In this document: piece after piece, positions 28,652 through 37,923 of the stretch
How positions within the stretch are numbered: the stretch's first letter is position 1
Layout: every line of letters starts with the position of its first letter
Origin: Caviibacterium pharyngocola
GTDB taxonomy: Bacteria > Pseudomonadota > Gammaproteobacteria > Enterobacterales > Pasteurellaceae
Assembly (NCBI RefSeq): GCF_002795405.1
Contig: NZ_PHGZ01000007.1
Coordinates: 1-64,000, forward strand
Length of the DNA: 64,000 bases
Direction: 5' to 3'
The notes under the pieces: generated by a model
Database searches by the model: none
What the model saw: only the letters and a program-made list of their open reading frames with translations
Told to the model about the DNA's origin: nothing
Translations under genes and position numbers: made by a program

Positions 28652-29959
28652 CTAGTTTTTACTCAAATATGGTGACCAAGCTGGAAATTTAACTTGTCCA
28701 TCACTTCCTGGAAGACGCGCTTTAAAACGACCGTCCGCGGAAACTAATTGTAGCACCTTTCCTAAGCCTTGTGTAGAGCTATAAATAATCATAATTCCGT
28801 TCGGTGAAATACTCGGACTTTCATCAAGGAAAGTCGAACTTAGCATCTCGGTCGAACCGGTCGCCAAATCTTTTTTCACAATATGATCACCTGAAATCAT
28901 AACCAACGTACTACCGTCAGCCGAAATTTGCCCACTATAACTGCGACCGCCGCCGCTTACTAATGACGCGCCGCCACCGGAGGCACTCATACGATAAACT
29001 TGCGGCGAACCGCCTCTATCGGATGTGAACACGATTGATTGACCATCCGGAGACCACGCAGGTTCAGTATTGTTACCCGCTCCGCTAGTCAACTGAGAAA
29101 CTTGCCCACTACCCAAATTCATTACATAAATATTTAACACGCCGTCTTTAGAAGAGGCGAATGCAAGGCGCGAACCGTCCGGTGAAAACGCCGGAGCACC
29201 GTTATGTCCGTCAAAAGACGCCGCAACTTTGCGCGCACCGGAACGAAGATCGTGCACAATTAATTGCGCCTTTCTCTTTTCAAAGGACACATAAGCCAAT
29301 TTTCCGCCGTCCGGAGACCAAGCCGGCGACATTAAAGGTTGCGAACTTTGCGTAACGATAAATTGATTGTGACCGTCATAATCGGCAACGCGCACTTGAT
29401 AAGGTTTTGAACCGCCGTTTTTCTGCACGATATAGGCGATCTTCGTTCTGAACGCCCCGCGAATTGCGGTTAATTTTTCAAACACTTCGTCACTGACGGT
29501 ATGCGCACCTAAACGAATCGCATTACCCGGTACGGCATATTGATTTTGGCTTAGCACCGCACCGGCGGAGCCTGACGCACCGATAGTATCCACTAATTGA
29601 TATGCAATGCTATATCCGTTGCCGTTCGGTGTTACTTGTCCGACCACAATGGCATCCACGCCTAATGCAGACCACGCGTCAGGGCTAACTTCCGCTGCGG
29701 AAGTCGGCTGTTGCGGCATTTTATTCACCGCAATCGGATTAAATTTTCCGCTGTTGCGCAAGTCTGCAGAAATAATATCCGCCACATCCGCCGGTGCGGA
29801 ACCGGCACCGTTCCATTTAAAAGGCACGACGGCAATCGGGCGCGCGCCGTCCACACCTTCATCAATTACAATTCGCACTTCATCATCGGCAAATGCAGGC
29901 TTTGCCAATAAGAGCAACGCCATTGCGATAACACTGGTTATACGAAAAAATATTTTCAT
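28652..29959 (-). CDS. tolB: Tol-Pal system protein TolB
   Basis: This 435-residue periplasmic protein links TolA and Pal during outer-membrane constriction. A signal peptide ends at KPAFA (residue 24). An N-terminal alpha/beta domain precedes a six-bladed beta-propeller recognisable by repeated SPDG and WSPDG motifs ([17 protein letters not shown] and similar). It lies 13 bases before pal on the same strand. Confidence 0.96.
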   Translation of the reverse strand: MKIFFRITSVIAMALLLLAKPAFADDEVRIVIDEGVDGARPIAVVPFKWNGAGSAPADVADIISADLRNSGKFNPIAVNKMPQQPTSAAEVSPDAWSALGVDAIVVGQVTPNGNGYSIAYQLVDTIGASGSAGAVLSQNQYAVPGNAIRLGAHTVSDEVFEKLTAIRGAFRTKIAYIVQKNGGSKPYQVRVADYDGHNQFIVTQSSQPLMSPAWSPDGGKLAYVSFEKRKAQLIVHDLRSGARKVAASFDGHNGAPAFSPDGSRLAFASSKDGVLNIYVMNLGSGQVSQLTSGAGNNTEPAWSPDGQSIVFTSDRGGSPQVYRMSASGGGASLVSGGGRSYSGQISADGSTLVMISGDHIVKKDLATGSTEMLSSTFLDESPSISPNGIMIIYSSTQGLGKVLQLVSADGRFKARLPGSDGQVKFPAWSPYLSKN

Positions 29960-30002
29960 TTAATTCACCCTAGGTTAAGTTTACTTTCCTAAAAACACCG
30001 CA

Positions 30003-31223
30003 CTATTTGATATCAAAATCAATAATAGGTGCTTTATATTTATTATAAATCGCGTCGGACGGTGCCGCAGGCACTTTTTTCGTTCTGGCGACCGCACTTA
30101 ATGCCGCGGTACAAATATCATCCGGCCCTGAAATTTTTTGATAACCGGAGATGGTGCCGTCACGTTCCAACTGAATTTTAATACTACAGACTTTACCGGC
30201 AAAGCTCGGATCTTTAATAAAGCGACGTTTGATCTCTTTTTTAATGACTCCGGCATATTGATCGCCGACTTTGCCGCCGTCACCGGCGCCTAAACCCGCG
30301 CCGCTACCTTGGCTGCCTTGTTTGTTGGCATTACCGCCTTTTTGCGCGCTTCCGCCGCCGATGTCGCCACCGTTTAAGAAATCATCCAATGCAGCTTGTT
30401 CGGATTTACGTTTCGCCGCATCCGCCTTGGCTTTTGCATCGGCTTTGGCTTTAGCTTCCGCGTCCGCTTTTGCCTTCGCTTCCGCTTTCGCTTTAGCTTC
30501 CGCATCAGCTTTTGCCTTAGCATCTGCCTTCGCTTTGGCTTCTGCATCGGCTTTCGCCTTGGCATCCGCTTTGGCTTTTGCCTCCGCTTCCGCTTTAGCT
30601 TTTGCCTCCGCTTCGGCTTTTTCTTTCGCTTCTTTTGCCTTTTGCGCCGCTGCCTCCGCCGCTTTAGCCTTGGCTTCTTCTTCCGCTTGTTTCGCCGCAG
30701 CCGCTAAACGTTTCGCTTCGGCATCCGCTTTTAATTTCGCGGCTTCCGCTGCTTGTTTTGCTTTGGCTTCTTCGGCTTGTTTTTGTTTCTCTAAGGCTTC
30801 TAAGCGCGCTTTTTCTTCTTGTTGCTTTTGCTGTTCAAGTTGTTTTTGACGCTCTTGCTCTTTACGGCGTTCTTGCTCTTTTTGCCGTTCTAATTGCTTT
30901 TGGCGTTCCAGTTCTTGTTGGCGTTTTTGTTCTTCGATTTGCGCTTGTTGCTCGTCTTGCTGAGTTTGTTTTTCAACGGGTTCCGGCTGTTTTTGTTTAT
31001 CCGCTTGACCTTTTTTTTGCTGCTGCAAGCGTCCCCATTCCTGAGCCGCCGCCCCCGTATCCACCATTACGGCACCGATGACATCGCCGTCACCTTCGCC
31101 ACCGCCCATCATTTCGACATTATGATAGAAAGAACCCAATATCAACAAACCAAACAAGATAATGTGCAATACGAACGAAATAATGATCGCATCGATACCT
31201 TTCTTTTGTCGATTATTCTGCAC
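30003..31223 (-). CDS. tolA: Tol-Pal system protein TolA
   Basis: This 406-residue protein spans the periplasm and transmits energy from TolQR. One membrane helix lies near the N-terminus (about 11-31). A long charged helical domain II follows: Gln/Arg-rich, then Ala/Lys-rich with AKADAEAK repeats (about 70-280). The C-terminal domain III (about 305-406) contacts TolB. Low-complexity DNA in the repeat section is codon-sized and in frame. An Ala-rich open frame on the opposite strand is only a mirror of this repeat. Confidence 0.95.
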   Translation of the reverse strand: MQNNRQKKGIDAIIISFVLHIILFGLLILGSFYHNVEMMGGGEGDGDVIGAVMVDTGAAAQEWGRLQQQKKGQADKQKQPEPVEKQTQQDEQQAQIEEQKRQQELERQKQLERQKEQERRKEQERQKQLEQQKQQEEKARLEALEKQKQAEEAKAKQAAEAAKLKADAEAKRLAAAAKQAEEEAKAKAAEAAAQKAKEAKEKAEAEAKAKAEAEAKAKADAKAKADAEAKAKADAKAKADAEAKAKAEAKAKADAEAKAKADAKAKADAAKRKSEQAALDDFLNGGDIGGGSAQKGGNANKQGSQGSGAGLGAGDGGKVGDQYAGVIKKEIKRRFIKDPSFAGKVCSIKIQLERDGTISGYQKISGPDDICTAALSAVARTKKVPAAPSDAIYNKYKAPIIDFDIK

Positions 31224-31242
31224 AATAATACCTACTTATTCT

Positions 31243-31665
31243 TTAAATCGGGTTAGTCATTAATCCGACTGATTTTATGCCTGCCAAATGGAGTAAATTT
31301 AACGCCTTAATCACTTCTTCGTAAGGAACATCTTTTGCTCCGCCGACTAAGAACAATGTATTGTTATCTTTATCATACTCTTGTTTAGACATTTGCGTTA
31401 CCATTTCTTCGGTCAAACCTTCGGAGCGTTCGCCACCGATAGAAATCGCATATTCTCCGATTCCGGACACTTCCAAAATAACCGGAACTTTATCTTCATT
31501 CGATACGCTTTGGCTATCCACCGCATCCGGCAGTTCCACTTGTACGCTTTGGCTGATAATCGGCGCGGTCGCCATAAAAATCAGCACCAACACCAATAAC
31601 ACATCTAAAAAAGGAACGATATTAATTTCGGATTTAATATCGCGACGTTTACGACGATAAGACAT
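31243..31665 (-). CDS. tolR: Tol-Pal system protein TolR
   Basis: This 140-residue inner-membrane protein forms the proton-driven motor with TolQ. One membrane helix (about 18-36, INIVPFLDVLLVLVLIFM) carries the conserved Asp21 thought to take up protons. The rest is a periplasmic ExbD/TolR domain. It lies between tolQ and tolA on the same strand. Confidence 0.96.
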   Translation of the reverse strand: MSYRRKRRDIKSEINIVPFLDVLLVLVLIFMATAPIISQSVQVELPDAVDSQSVSNEDKVPVILEVSGIGEYAISIGGERSEGLTEEMVTQMSKQEYDKDNNTLFLVGGAKDVPYEEVIKALNLLHLAGIKSVGLMTNPI

Positions 31666-31693
31666 AGTTGCCTCTAAAATTTGTTTAAAACCA

Positions 31694-31716
31694 ACCGCAC
31701 TTTTTCAAAGTGCGGT
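31694..31716. other. Perfect uptake-sequence palindrome between tolQ and tolR
   Basis: ACCGCACTTT-TTC-AAAGTGCGGT is a complete inverted uptake pair that can fold into a 10-bp hairpin. It lies in the tolQ-tolR gap and could weaken transcription between the two genes. Confidence 0.7.
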
Positions 31717-31727
31717 CAAAATTTATC

Positions 31728-32417
31728 TTAATTATGGTGACTGCGACCGAATACTTGACGGTGTAAAATCGTGGTAAATTCATCGATGAAGTTACCGTAA
31801 TTTTGTTCCAATTTATTCACGCGTAAGCTTAAACGGTTATATGCCATTACCGCCGGAATTGCCGCAAACAAACCGATCGCCGTAGCGATCAAGGCTTCCG
31901 CGATCCCCGGAGCAACCATTTGTAACGTAGCTTGTTTGGCACCGCTTAATGCCATAAAGGCGTGCATAATTCCCCAAACCGTACCGAACAAACCGATATA
32001 AGGGCTGATCGACGCTACGGTTGCCAAAAACGGTACGCGAGTTTCGAGATCTTCCACTTCGCGATTCATCGCTAAGTTCATTGCGCGCGAAGTCCCTTGA
32101 ATAATAGCTTCCGGCGCATCGGGATTGGCTTGTTTTAAACGAGAAAATTCTTTGAAACCAACGAAAAAGATTTGTTCGCTGCCGGTTAAAATATCGCGAC
32201 GATTAGATAAACCGTCGTATAATTTATTTAAATCTTCGCCCGACCAAAAACGATCTTCGAACGCGGAAGATTCTTTTAATGCGCGAGTCAAAATTCGGCT
32301 GCGTTGAATAATAATCGCCCAAGAAATAATCGAGAACGAGATGAGGATTAAAATAACAATTTGAACGACGATACTTGCTTTTAGAAATAAATCTAAAAAG
32401 TTCAATTCACTGGTCAT
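31728..32417 (-). CDS. tolQ: Tol-Pal system protein TolQ
   Basis: This 229-residue inner-membrane protein is the scaffold of the TolQR motor. Three membrane helices are visible (about 15-37, 135-160 and 168-195), and the last two hold the [17 protein letters not shown] and [20 protein letters not shown] motor motifs. It follows ybgC by 33 bases. Confidence 0.97.
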   Translation of the reverse strand: MTSELNFLDLFLKASIVVQIVILILISFSIISWAIIIQRSRILTRALKESSAFEDRFWSGEDLNKLYDGLSNRRDILTGSEQIFFVGFKEFSRLKQANPDAPEAIIQGTSRAMNLAMNREVEDLETRVPFLATVASISPYIGLFGTVWGIMHAFMALSGAKQATLQMVAPGIAEALIATAIGLFAAIPAVMAYNRLSLRVNKLEQNYGNFIDEFTTILHRQVFGRSHHN

Positions 32418-32450
32418 TAGATAACTCCGAGAAATTAATATACCTATAAT

Positions 32451-32852
32451 TTAGTTTGCTTGAAACGCCGCTTTGATGTCCGCAGGTATCGCAACAGGTT
32501 TCATTTTATTTAGGTTCACGCAAGCCACTTTTACCACAGCTTCGCATAAAACCGTTTCATTCCTTTTTAATGTTTGCGTAAACAGGACGGTCGCGCCTTT
32601 TAATTCGCTTAACGCCGTTTCCACAATCAATAAATCGTCCAGTTTTGCCGGAAAGCGATAATCGATTTGCATAGATTTGACAACAAATGCCAGATTATGT
32701 TCCGCCAGCAAGGTTTGTTGAGAAAAAGATAAATTGCGTAGATATTCCGTTCTTGCTCGTTCGAAAAAATGCAAATAGCGTGCGTGATAAACCACGCCGC
32801 CGGCATCCGTGTCTTCATAATACACGCGAATCGGAAAGGAAAAATTTATCAT
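32451..32852 (-). CDS. ybgC: Acyl-CoA thioesterase YbgC
   Basis: This 133-residue hot-dog-fold thioesterase hydrolyses acyl-CoA or acyl-ACP and associates with the Tol-Pal region. The signature YEDTDAGGVVYHARYLHFFE with the catalytic Asp lies at residues 12-31. The length is typical. It starts the ybgC-tolQRAB-pal block in the usual order. An intergenic gap with a hairpin separates it from ybgE. Confidence 0.95.
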   Translation of the reverse strand: MINFSFPIRVYYEDTDAGGVVYHARYLHFFERARTEYLRNLSFSQQTLLAEHNLAFVVKSMQIDYRFPAKLDDLLIVETALSELKGATVLFTQTLKRNETVLCEAVVKVACVNLNKMKPVAIPADIKAAFQAN

Positions 32853-32983
32853 TTTTTAGCCAAACCTTCGAAAATTATTACCACCCTTTTTTATCAAGGG
32901 AAAATTGGCGTATTTTAGAGCGACTAAACGGGATAAGCAAGCGTAAAGTGCGGTCGGAATTAAAAATATTTCCGTTGGAAAGT

Positions 32984-33022
32984 CAGGAATTGTTCTTGTG
33001 AGAAAAACAATTCCTGTTTTTT
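32984..33022 (+). terminator. Strong hairpin between ybgE and ybgC, T run on the plus side
   Basis: CAGGAATTGTT and AACAATTCCTG are perfect 11-bp arms followed by six T on the plus strand; the T run overlaps the ybgE stop codon. The genes on both sides are on the minus strand, where the T run is missing. It may partly separate the cyd and tol transcripts, or end an antisense transcript; neither is shown. Confidence 0.6.
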
Positions 33023-33308
33023 AACTGATTAAGTTGTGTGCTAATGCAATAATCGCAACAAGGTAACCGACTATTGGGGAAAAGACGGTTTTCCATAAGA
33101 TTTTGCGAATTTCCAAGCCGATACCGTGGATCCATAAAATTACGGTCGCCCAAAGAATCAATAAGATCCAATAGACCGGTGCGGTTCTAAGCTGTAAAGA
33201 AAATTCGTTAATATTAAAGAAAAAGAATAAGGTTAAGATTATTGCAAAAATAAGTGAAAGGGCTCGCCACGAGCCCTTATTGACTAATTGATACAGTGAA
33301 TCAATCAT
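33021..33308 (-). CDS. ybgE: cyd operon protein YbgE
   Basis: This 95-residue membrane protein of the cytochrome bd operon has an unclear function. Three hydrophobic segments are visible. The ATG at 33308 lies four bases after the cydX stop; the longer frame to 33341 would overlap cydX. The GIGLEIRKILWK-type segment resembles E. coli YbgE. Confidence 0.85.
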   Translation of the reverse strand: MIDSLYQLVNKGSWRALSLIFAIILTLFFFFNINEFSLQLRTAPVYWILLILWATVILWIHGIGLEIRKILWKTVFSPIVGYLVAIIALAHNLIS

Positions 33309-33312
33309 TAAC

Positions 33313-33411
33313 TTACTCGTCAAATTTACCTGTTTTTTCAATACCGATCGTAATCACGGCACTCACCATCACGGCGAACAAAACACCCACTACCCATAGT
33401 ACATAAAACAT
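33313..33411 (-). CDS. cydX: Cytochrome bd oxidase small subunit CydX
   Basis: A 32-codon gene between cydB and ybgE encodes a single membrane helix, starting MFYVLWVVGVLFAVMV and ending GKFDE. The W, the GVxFA run and a Glu-containing tail match CydX, which stabilises the heme site of cytochrome bd. It starts 11 bases after the cydB stop, with GGAG upstream. Confidence 0.93.
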   Translation of the reverse strand: MFYVLWVVGVLFAVMVSAVITIGIEKTGKFDE

Positions 33412-33422
33412 AGTTGATCTCC

Positions 33423-34559
33423 TTAGTATAATGAGTTTTTGTTTTCTTCAATGAAGTCGCTATCCAATCGACCGAACATTTTCGCGTATGACCAAATGGT
33501 GTAAGCCAAGAGGATGACTACGAATACCAATGCTAAACCGAGCATTAAGGTTAATGTCCATTCGCTGGATGTGGAATCCCACATTAACAAGCTCATATCA
33601 GGGTGTGTGATTGAAGGCATAACGAATGGGAACATCGCGATACCGCAAGTTAAAATCACACCAGCCATTGTTAATGATGAGAACAAGAAGGCAAAACCGC
33701 AACGATTCGCTTTAGACGCAAGAATGTTGAGTAATGCACCGCCCACCGCTAACGCAGGGAAAATGAACAATACAGGTGCGGCTTTGTAGTTATCGAACCA
33801 CGCACCTACTTGGATCGCCACTTCTTTACCGATCGGAGAAGAAGGTGCATTGTGATCCACCACGCTAGTTAATACGAAACCGTCTTTGAAGTATAGCCAT
33901 ACACCTGCCAATACGAAGGTGATCAAGGTTGCAAATGCACCGACTTGAGTAATCACACGAGCGCGCTCACGCAATTCCGCCGTGGTTTTCATTTGTAACC
34001 AAGCCGCACCTTGGGTGGTCAACATAGATAAGCTGATCAAACCGCAAAGTAATGCGAACGGATTCAATAATTCAAAGAATGAACCGGTATATTTCACTTG
34101 CATTAAGTCGTTGAATTCAAACGGCACGCCTTGTAATAAGTTACCGAATGCCACACCGAACACTAATGAAGGTACGAAACCGCCGATGAATAAACCCCAG
34201 TCCCAAGCAGTACGCCAAGCCGGATTGTCGATTTTGGCGCGATATTCCAAGCCCACCGGACGGAAGAATAAGGCGGCTAAAACCAAGATCATTGCGATAT
34301 AGAAACCGGAGAACGAAGTTGCATAAACCAACGGCCACGCAGCAAACATTGCACCGCCCGCAGTTAACAACCACACTTGGTTTCCGTCCCAGTGAGGCGC
34401 GATCGAGTTGATCATAATGCGTTTTTCCACTTCTTTTTTACCGGCAAACGGTAACAAAGTTAACACGCCCATATCAAATCCATCAGTTACTGCAAACCCG
34501 ATAAGCAATACACCGACTAAGATCCACCAAACAAAACGTAGAAATTCATAATCAATCAT
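33423..34559 (-). CDS. cydB: Cytochrome bd ubiquinol oxidase subunit II (CydB)
   Basis: This 378-residue polytopic protein pairs with CydA to oxidise ubiquinol and reduce oxygen at low oxygen tension. About eight membrane helices are visible, and the N-terminus FVWWILVGVLLIGFAVTDGFDMG is characteristic. It is 14 bases downstream of cydA and is followed by cydX and ybgE. Confidence 0.97.
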   Translation of the reverse strand: MIDYEFLRFVWWILVGVLLIGFAVTDGFDMGVLTLLPFAGKKEVEKRIMINSIAPHWDGNQVWLLTAGGAMFAAWPLVYATSFSGFYIAMILVLAALFFRPVGLEYRAKIDNPAWRTAWDWGLFIGGFVPSLVFGVAFGNLLQGVPFEFNDLMQVKYTGSFFELLNPFALLCGLISLSMLTTQGAAWLQMKTTAELRERARVITQVGAFATLITFVLAGVWLYFKDGFVLTSVVDHNAPSSPIGKEVAIQVGAWFDNYKAAPVLFIFPALAVGGALLNILASKANRCGFAFLFSSLTMAGVILTCGIAMFPFVMPSITHPDMSLLMWDSTSSEWTLTLMLGLALVFVVILLAYTIWSYAKMFGRLDSDFIEENKNSLY

Positions 34560-34573
34560 AGTTAGGCTCCTGC

Positions 34574-36139
34574 TTATTTAGATGATTGTTCGAAATAGTA
34601 GCGACCGGTTTTTAATGAACTCGGACCCAAACGACCGTATTTGAACATTAAGTACATTTCCGCTACAAGGAAAACAGTATATAACGCACAAATTAAGCCG
34701 ATAGATAACCAAAGATCACCGACGCCTAAATCGGATGCAGCCACGCCCACCGGCAATACATCGTAGATCGCCCAAGGTTGACGTCCGTATTCCGCCAAGA
34801 ACCAACCGCTTTCGATTGCGATCCAAGGTAGAGGAATACCCCATAATAACGCTTTAAGCAATAACGGGCTGCGTCCCACGGTTTTACGCACGTTTTGTAC
34901 GAATGCCGCAGTGATAAGAAGAAGCACCAATCCGCCGACAAGCATCATCACACGGAAAGACCAGAAAGTCGGACCGACGTTAGGAATGGTATCCGCCGCC
35001 GCTTGTTTGATTTGATCTTCCGTCGCATCAACCACTTTGTCCGTATAACGTTTTAACAATAAACCGAAACCGAGATCCGTTTTAATCGCATTAAATTGCG
35101 CTTTTGTCATTTCGTTCACTTGACCGAATTCTTTTTTCTCGGCTTTTAATTGTTGTAATAATGCATAAGCGACAATACCGTTGCGCACGCGACCTTCATT
35201 GATTTGTTGTAAATCGTTGACGCCCGGGAAGGTTTTATCCAATGAACGTGTCACGATAATACCTGCAGCATAAGGGATTTGGAACGCAAAATCATTACGT
35301 TTTTCCGCTTCATTGGTCACGACGATAGCATTCCAACTTGCCGGAGCCGGTTGAGTATGCCACTCACCTTCCATCGCAGCTAATTTAACCGGTTGAGTTT
35401 GACCGATTTCATAACCGGATTCGTCACCCATAATTAATACGGAAACGATCGCAATCATACCGAATACGGAAGCGACGGAGAAAGAACGTTTTGCAAAACC
35501 GATATCGCGACCTTTTAAGATATAGTACGCACTAATACCGAGAACAAAACACGCACCGCTGACATAGCCTGCGGAGAGAGTGTGTAAGAATTTACTTTGT
35601 GCGACCGGATTTAACCAAAGCTCCATAAAGCTGGTCATTTCCATACGCATTGTTTCAAAGTTAAATTCGGAACCTGCAGGATATTGCATCCAACCGTTTG
35701 CAACCAAAATCCACATTGCGGATAAGTTTGAACCGAAAGCCACACAATAAGTGGTTAATAAATGTTTGCCTTTCGATAAACGATCCCATCCGAAGAAGAA
35801 CAACCCAACGAAAGTTGACTCAAGGAAGAATGCTAATAATGCTTCGATAGCAAGCGGCGCACCGAAAATATCGCCTACATAATGAGAATAATATGACCAG
35901 TTAGTACCGAACTGGAATTCCATAGTAATACCGGTAGTTACCCCTAAAGCGAAGTTAATACCAAACAATTTACCCCAGAATTTTGTCATATCCTTATACA
36001 CTTCTTTGCCGGTTGCCACATAAAGGGTTTCCATCACTACCAAAAGGAAGGACAGACCCAATGTCAACGGCACAAACAAAAAGTGATACAACGCAGTTAA
36101 TGCAAACTGCAATCTAGAGAGTTCAACAACGTCTAACAT
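34574..36139 (-). CDS. cydA: Cytochrome bd ubiquinol oxidase subunit I (CydA)
   Basis: This 521-residue membrane subunit binds hemes b558, b595 and d and the quinol. The N-terminal [16 protein letters not shown] with His19, [13 protein letters not shown] in the Q-loop, and a C-terminal [10 protein letters not shown]-type segment are conserved. The length matches E. coli CydA (522 aa). It is the first gene of cydABX-ybgE. A probable -10 TATAAT on the minus strand lies at 36299-36304 with a poor -35, as for an activated promoter. Confidence 0.97.
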   Translation of the reverse strand: MLDVVELSRLQFALTALYHFLFVPLTLGLSFLLVVMETLYVATGKEVYKDMTKFWGKLFGINFALGVTTGITMEFQFGTNWSYYSHYVGDIFGAPLAIEALLAFFLESTFVGLFFFGWDRLSKGKHLLTTYCVAFGSNLSAMWILVANGWMQYPAGSEFNFETMRMEMTSFMELWLNPVAQSKFLHTLSAGYVSGACFVLGISAYYILKGRDIGFAKRSFSVASVFGMIAIVSVLIMGDESGYEIGQTQPVKLAAMEGEWHTQPAPASWNAIVVTNEAEKRNDFAFQIPYAAGIIVTRSLDKTFPGVNDLQQINEGRVRNGIVAYALLQQLKAEKKEFGQVNEMTKAQFNAIKTDLGFGLLLKRYTDKVVDATEDQIKQAAADTIPNVGPTFWSFRVMMLVGGLVLLLITAAFVQNVRKTVGRSPLLLKALLWGIPLPWIAIESGWFLAEYGRQPWAIYDVLPVGVAASDLGVGDLWLSIGLICALYTVFLVAEMYLMFKYGRLGPSSLKTGRYYFEQSSK

Positions 36140-36602
36140 CTCGACTCCTTGTAAATGCTACAAGTCTTTCACAAATGATTACTAAGTAACCACCCCATAC
36201 ACTTAAAGATAACCTCTTTAAGCTAACTATATTGAATTACCTTCACAATTATCACTACAACATAAAATTCACACAAAATTTACAGCTTGCAGTGGACCAT
36301 TATATAGGTAACCCAAGATCGGTATGTATTCTACTACTAATCATAAGGATTAAAAATAGTAAAAATGTAATACCGATCACATTTTTAGATTTAAATCAAA
36401 AATAACAATAAATAAACATATATTGATTCATTGACTTGTGTCAAATTATAAATTTTATTAACATTTTTACAACATTTATTATGCACGAGATCGCAATACG
36501 GAATAAAAAATCAACGAATAACTAGACATTTTCTCCGTATTCTGATAATTTCCTCTGCGTTTGTTGATTATTTTAATTTTAATAAAGGGAAAAGAGGTTT
36601 TA
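36140..36602. promoter_or_regulatory. 460-bp AT-rich region between cydA and a small exported-protein gene
   Basis: The region serves two divergent genes. Minus-strand -10 TATAAT (36299-36304) suits cydA. TTGACTTGTGTCAA (36431-36444) is a palindrome fitting FNR (TTGAT-N4-ATCAA) at 8 of 10 positions, and on the minus strand its TTGACA could also serve as a -35 with TATATG. No ORF is credible. ArcA control is expected for cyd, but I could not point to a clear ArcA box. Confidence 0.4.
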
Positions 36603-36905
36603 ATGAGAATAAATACAAAATTACTGCTGACGGCCGTATTTGCCGTAAGCGCATTAAGCGCCTTACCTACCACAGCCAAAGAAGCACAAACCGCAATGCC
36701 GCAGCAATGCGAAAAACTATTTAAGCAAACGGAAAATCTCATTGCCGAAGCGGAAAAACAACCGGGCACGCACACCCAGTTAAACAAAATCAAAAGTAAA
36801 CTGAAACAAAGTAAACAGCAAATTCTTGAAATGGAATTGGCTACACAGATTAAAAGTTGCGACGTGGGCTTAGCCAGATTAAGCTCCAAACAACAAGAAA
36901 ATTAA
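36603..36905 (+). CDS. Small exported protein of unknown function
   Basis: This 100-residue protein has a signal peptide (MRINTKLLLTAVFAVSALSA, cleaved near TTAKEA) and a mature helical, charged domain with two cysteines, in PQQCEKLFK and IKSCDVG. The shape resembles small periplasmic Pasteurellaceae proteins of the DUF5339 kind, but I am not certain. GAGG lies upstream of the ATG. It stands alone between the cyd promoter region and a REP-doublet element. Confidence 0.72.
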   Translation: MRINTKLLLTAVFAVSALSALPTTAKEAQTAMPQQCEKLFKQTENLIAEAEKQPGTHTQLNKIKSKLKQSKQQILEMELATQIKSCDVGLARLSSKQQEN

Positions 36906-36912
36906 AACGTAA

Positions 36913-36938
36913 AAAGGCTTGTATAAACACAAGCCTTT
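36913..36938. terminator. Hairpin, left copy, flanking the REP-doublet element
   Basis: AAAGGCTTGT-ATAAAC-ACAAGCCTTTT forms a strong stem with T run on the plus strand, downstream of the small exported-protein gene. The arms recur at 37071-37095. Confidence 0.8.
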
Positions 36939-36946
36939 TAGTTTAT

Positions 36947-37061
36947 TGACAAAGTATACTTAAGTAGGATGGGCTTTAGCCCATCATATTGAAATAATTA
37001 TATTTTTTGATGGGCTGAAGCCCATCCTACACATAAAATACGATTTAAATCAGGTTTGTCA
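36947..37061 (-). mobile_element. REP-doublet element, short form, reversed
   Basis: The element is bounded by TGACAAA and TTTGTCA and carries the facing GTAGGATGGGCTTTAGCCCA and CAGCCCATCCTAC-type REP units. It is inverted relative to the other copies. The edge ATAAACT next to the right-hand end of the element is shared with the gapA and 17.5-kb copies. Confidence 0.8.
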
Positions 37062-37070
37062 TCAGTCTGA

Positions 37071-37095
37071 AAGGCTGTAGTAATACAAGCCTTTT
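37071..37095. terminator. Hairpin, right copy, flanking the REP-doublet element
   Basis: AAGGCTGTA-GTAA-TACAAGCCTTTTT repeats the arms of the left hairpin (36913-36938) with a slightly different loop. Read on the minus strand it can terminate hpt. Confidence 0.75.
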
Positions 37096-37124
37096 TCCTT
37101 TCTCATTCGCGCCGTCCTGACGGA

Positions 37125-37664
37125 TTATTCTTCCAAAATAACTTTACCGATATAGCCTAAATTACGGTGTCTTTGCGCATAATCAATACCGTATCCCACT
37201 ACAAATTCGTCCGGAATAGTAAAACCGACCCAATCCACCGGCACTTCCACCTCACGGCGGGAAGGCTTATCCAATAAAGTACAAATTGCCAACGACGCCG
37301 GATCGCGCAATTTCAAAATTTCACGCACTTTTTGCAACGTATAACCCGTATCAATAATATCCTCGACGATTAACACGTGTTCGTCTTTAATATCACCATC
37401 AAGATCTTTGCTGATTTTGACATCGTGGTTGGTCGTCATACCGCTGCCGTAACTTGCCGTCGTCATAAATTCAATTTCAACGGGCAAACGAATCTCGCGC
37501 ACCAAATCCGCCATAAACATAAACGAACCGCGTAGCAACCCGACGACGATTAATTTTTCAATTTGTTTATGTTGATAAAACTGAGTGATTTCCTGCCCTA
37601 ATTCTTGAATACGGGAACGTGTATCTTGTTCGGAAATCAAAATTTCAACGTGATGTTTTTTCAT
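37125..37664 (-). CDS. hpt: Hypoxanthine phosphoribosyltransferase
   Basis: This 179-residue enzyme salvages hypoxanthine (and guanine less well) to IMP/GMP using PRPP. The PRPP-binding motif [16 protein letters not shown] and the C-terminal [21 protein letters not shown] base-binding segment are typical of bacterial Hpt. It is transcribed alone, downstream of the putative sRNA terminator. Confidence 0.95.
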   Translation of the reverse strand: MKKHHVEILISEQDTRSRIQELGQEITQFYQHKQIEKLIVVGLLRGSFMFMADLVREIRLPVEIEFMTTASYGSGMTTNHDVKISKDLDGDIKDEHVLIVEDIIDTGYTLQKVREILKLRDPASLAICTLLDKPSRREVEVPVDWVGFTIPDEFVVGYGIDYAQRHRNLGYIGKVILEE

Positions 37665-37707
37665 TTAACTAAACCTTTTAGGTGATTGAGATTTTACTTA
37701 TTGTAAC

Positions 37708-37866
37708 AAAAAAAAGGCTGAAGTTTAAACCTCAGCCTTTTAAATACCCTAACGAATTTACTTTCTACTCTACTTGTTCGGAGTACCAAAAATGTTTCGA
37801 TATACATAGCCTACTGCAGGCAGGCGTTGTGAAATCAATTCATTTCCACTGCAATACTGCACAAAC
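37708..37866 (-). ncRNA. Putative Fur-controlled small RNA (RyhB/HrrF-like class)
   Basis: About 159 bases run from the predicted start near 37866 to the T8 end of a strong terminator (GGCTGAGG...TTCAGCC stem, 37716-37737). Upstream lie a near-consensus promoter and an overlapping Fur box. The transcript has no credible ORF. It can fold a 5' hairpin (GCGTT/AACGC arms enclosing GTGGAAAT/ATTTCAC) and GCCT-GCAGT-AGGC, leaving a linear middle. Fur-box-driven, terminator-ended, noncoding RNAs of this size are typical of RyhB-class iron-sparing regulators; identity with Haemophilus HrrF was not checked. Confidence 0.68.
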
Positions 37867-37872
37867 GCGCTC

Positions 37873-37915
37873 ATTTTAGCAAAATACGAATTATTGTCAA
37901 TAAGAATTATTCTCA
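37873..37915 (-). promoter_or_regulatory. Promoter and Fur box of the putative sRNA
   Basis: On the minus strand -35 TTGACA (37895-37900), a 16-base spacer and -10 TAAAAT (37873-37878) form a strong promoter. Abutting the -35, TGAGAATAATTCTTA (37901-37915) fits the 7-1-7 Fur consensus at 11 of 14 defined positions. Fur bound there would block RNA polymerase. Confidence 0.72.
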
Positions 37916-37923
37916 TTTAAAAA

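Noticed and set aside
30271-30849. 192-codon Ala/Ser-rich open frame on the plus strand
   Set aside because: It mirrors the Ala/Lys repeat domain of tolA; no ribosome-binding site and no family.
37682-37879. 65-codon plus-strand open frame
   Set aside because: It crosses the terminator hairpin of the putative sRNA and has no ribosome-binding site or homology pattern.
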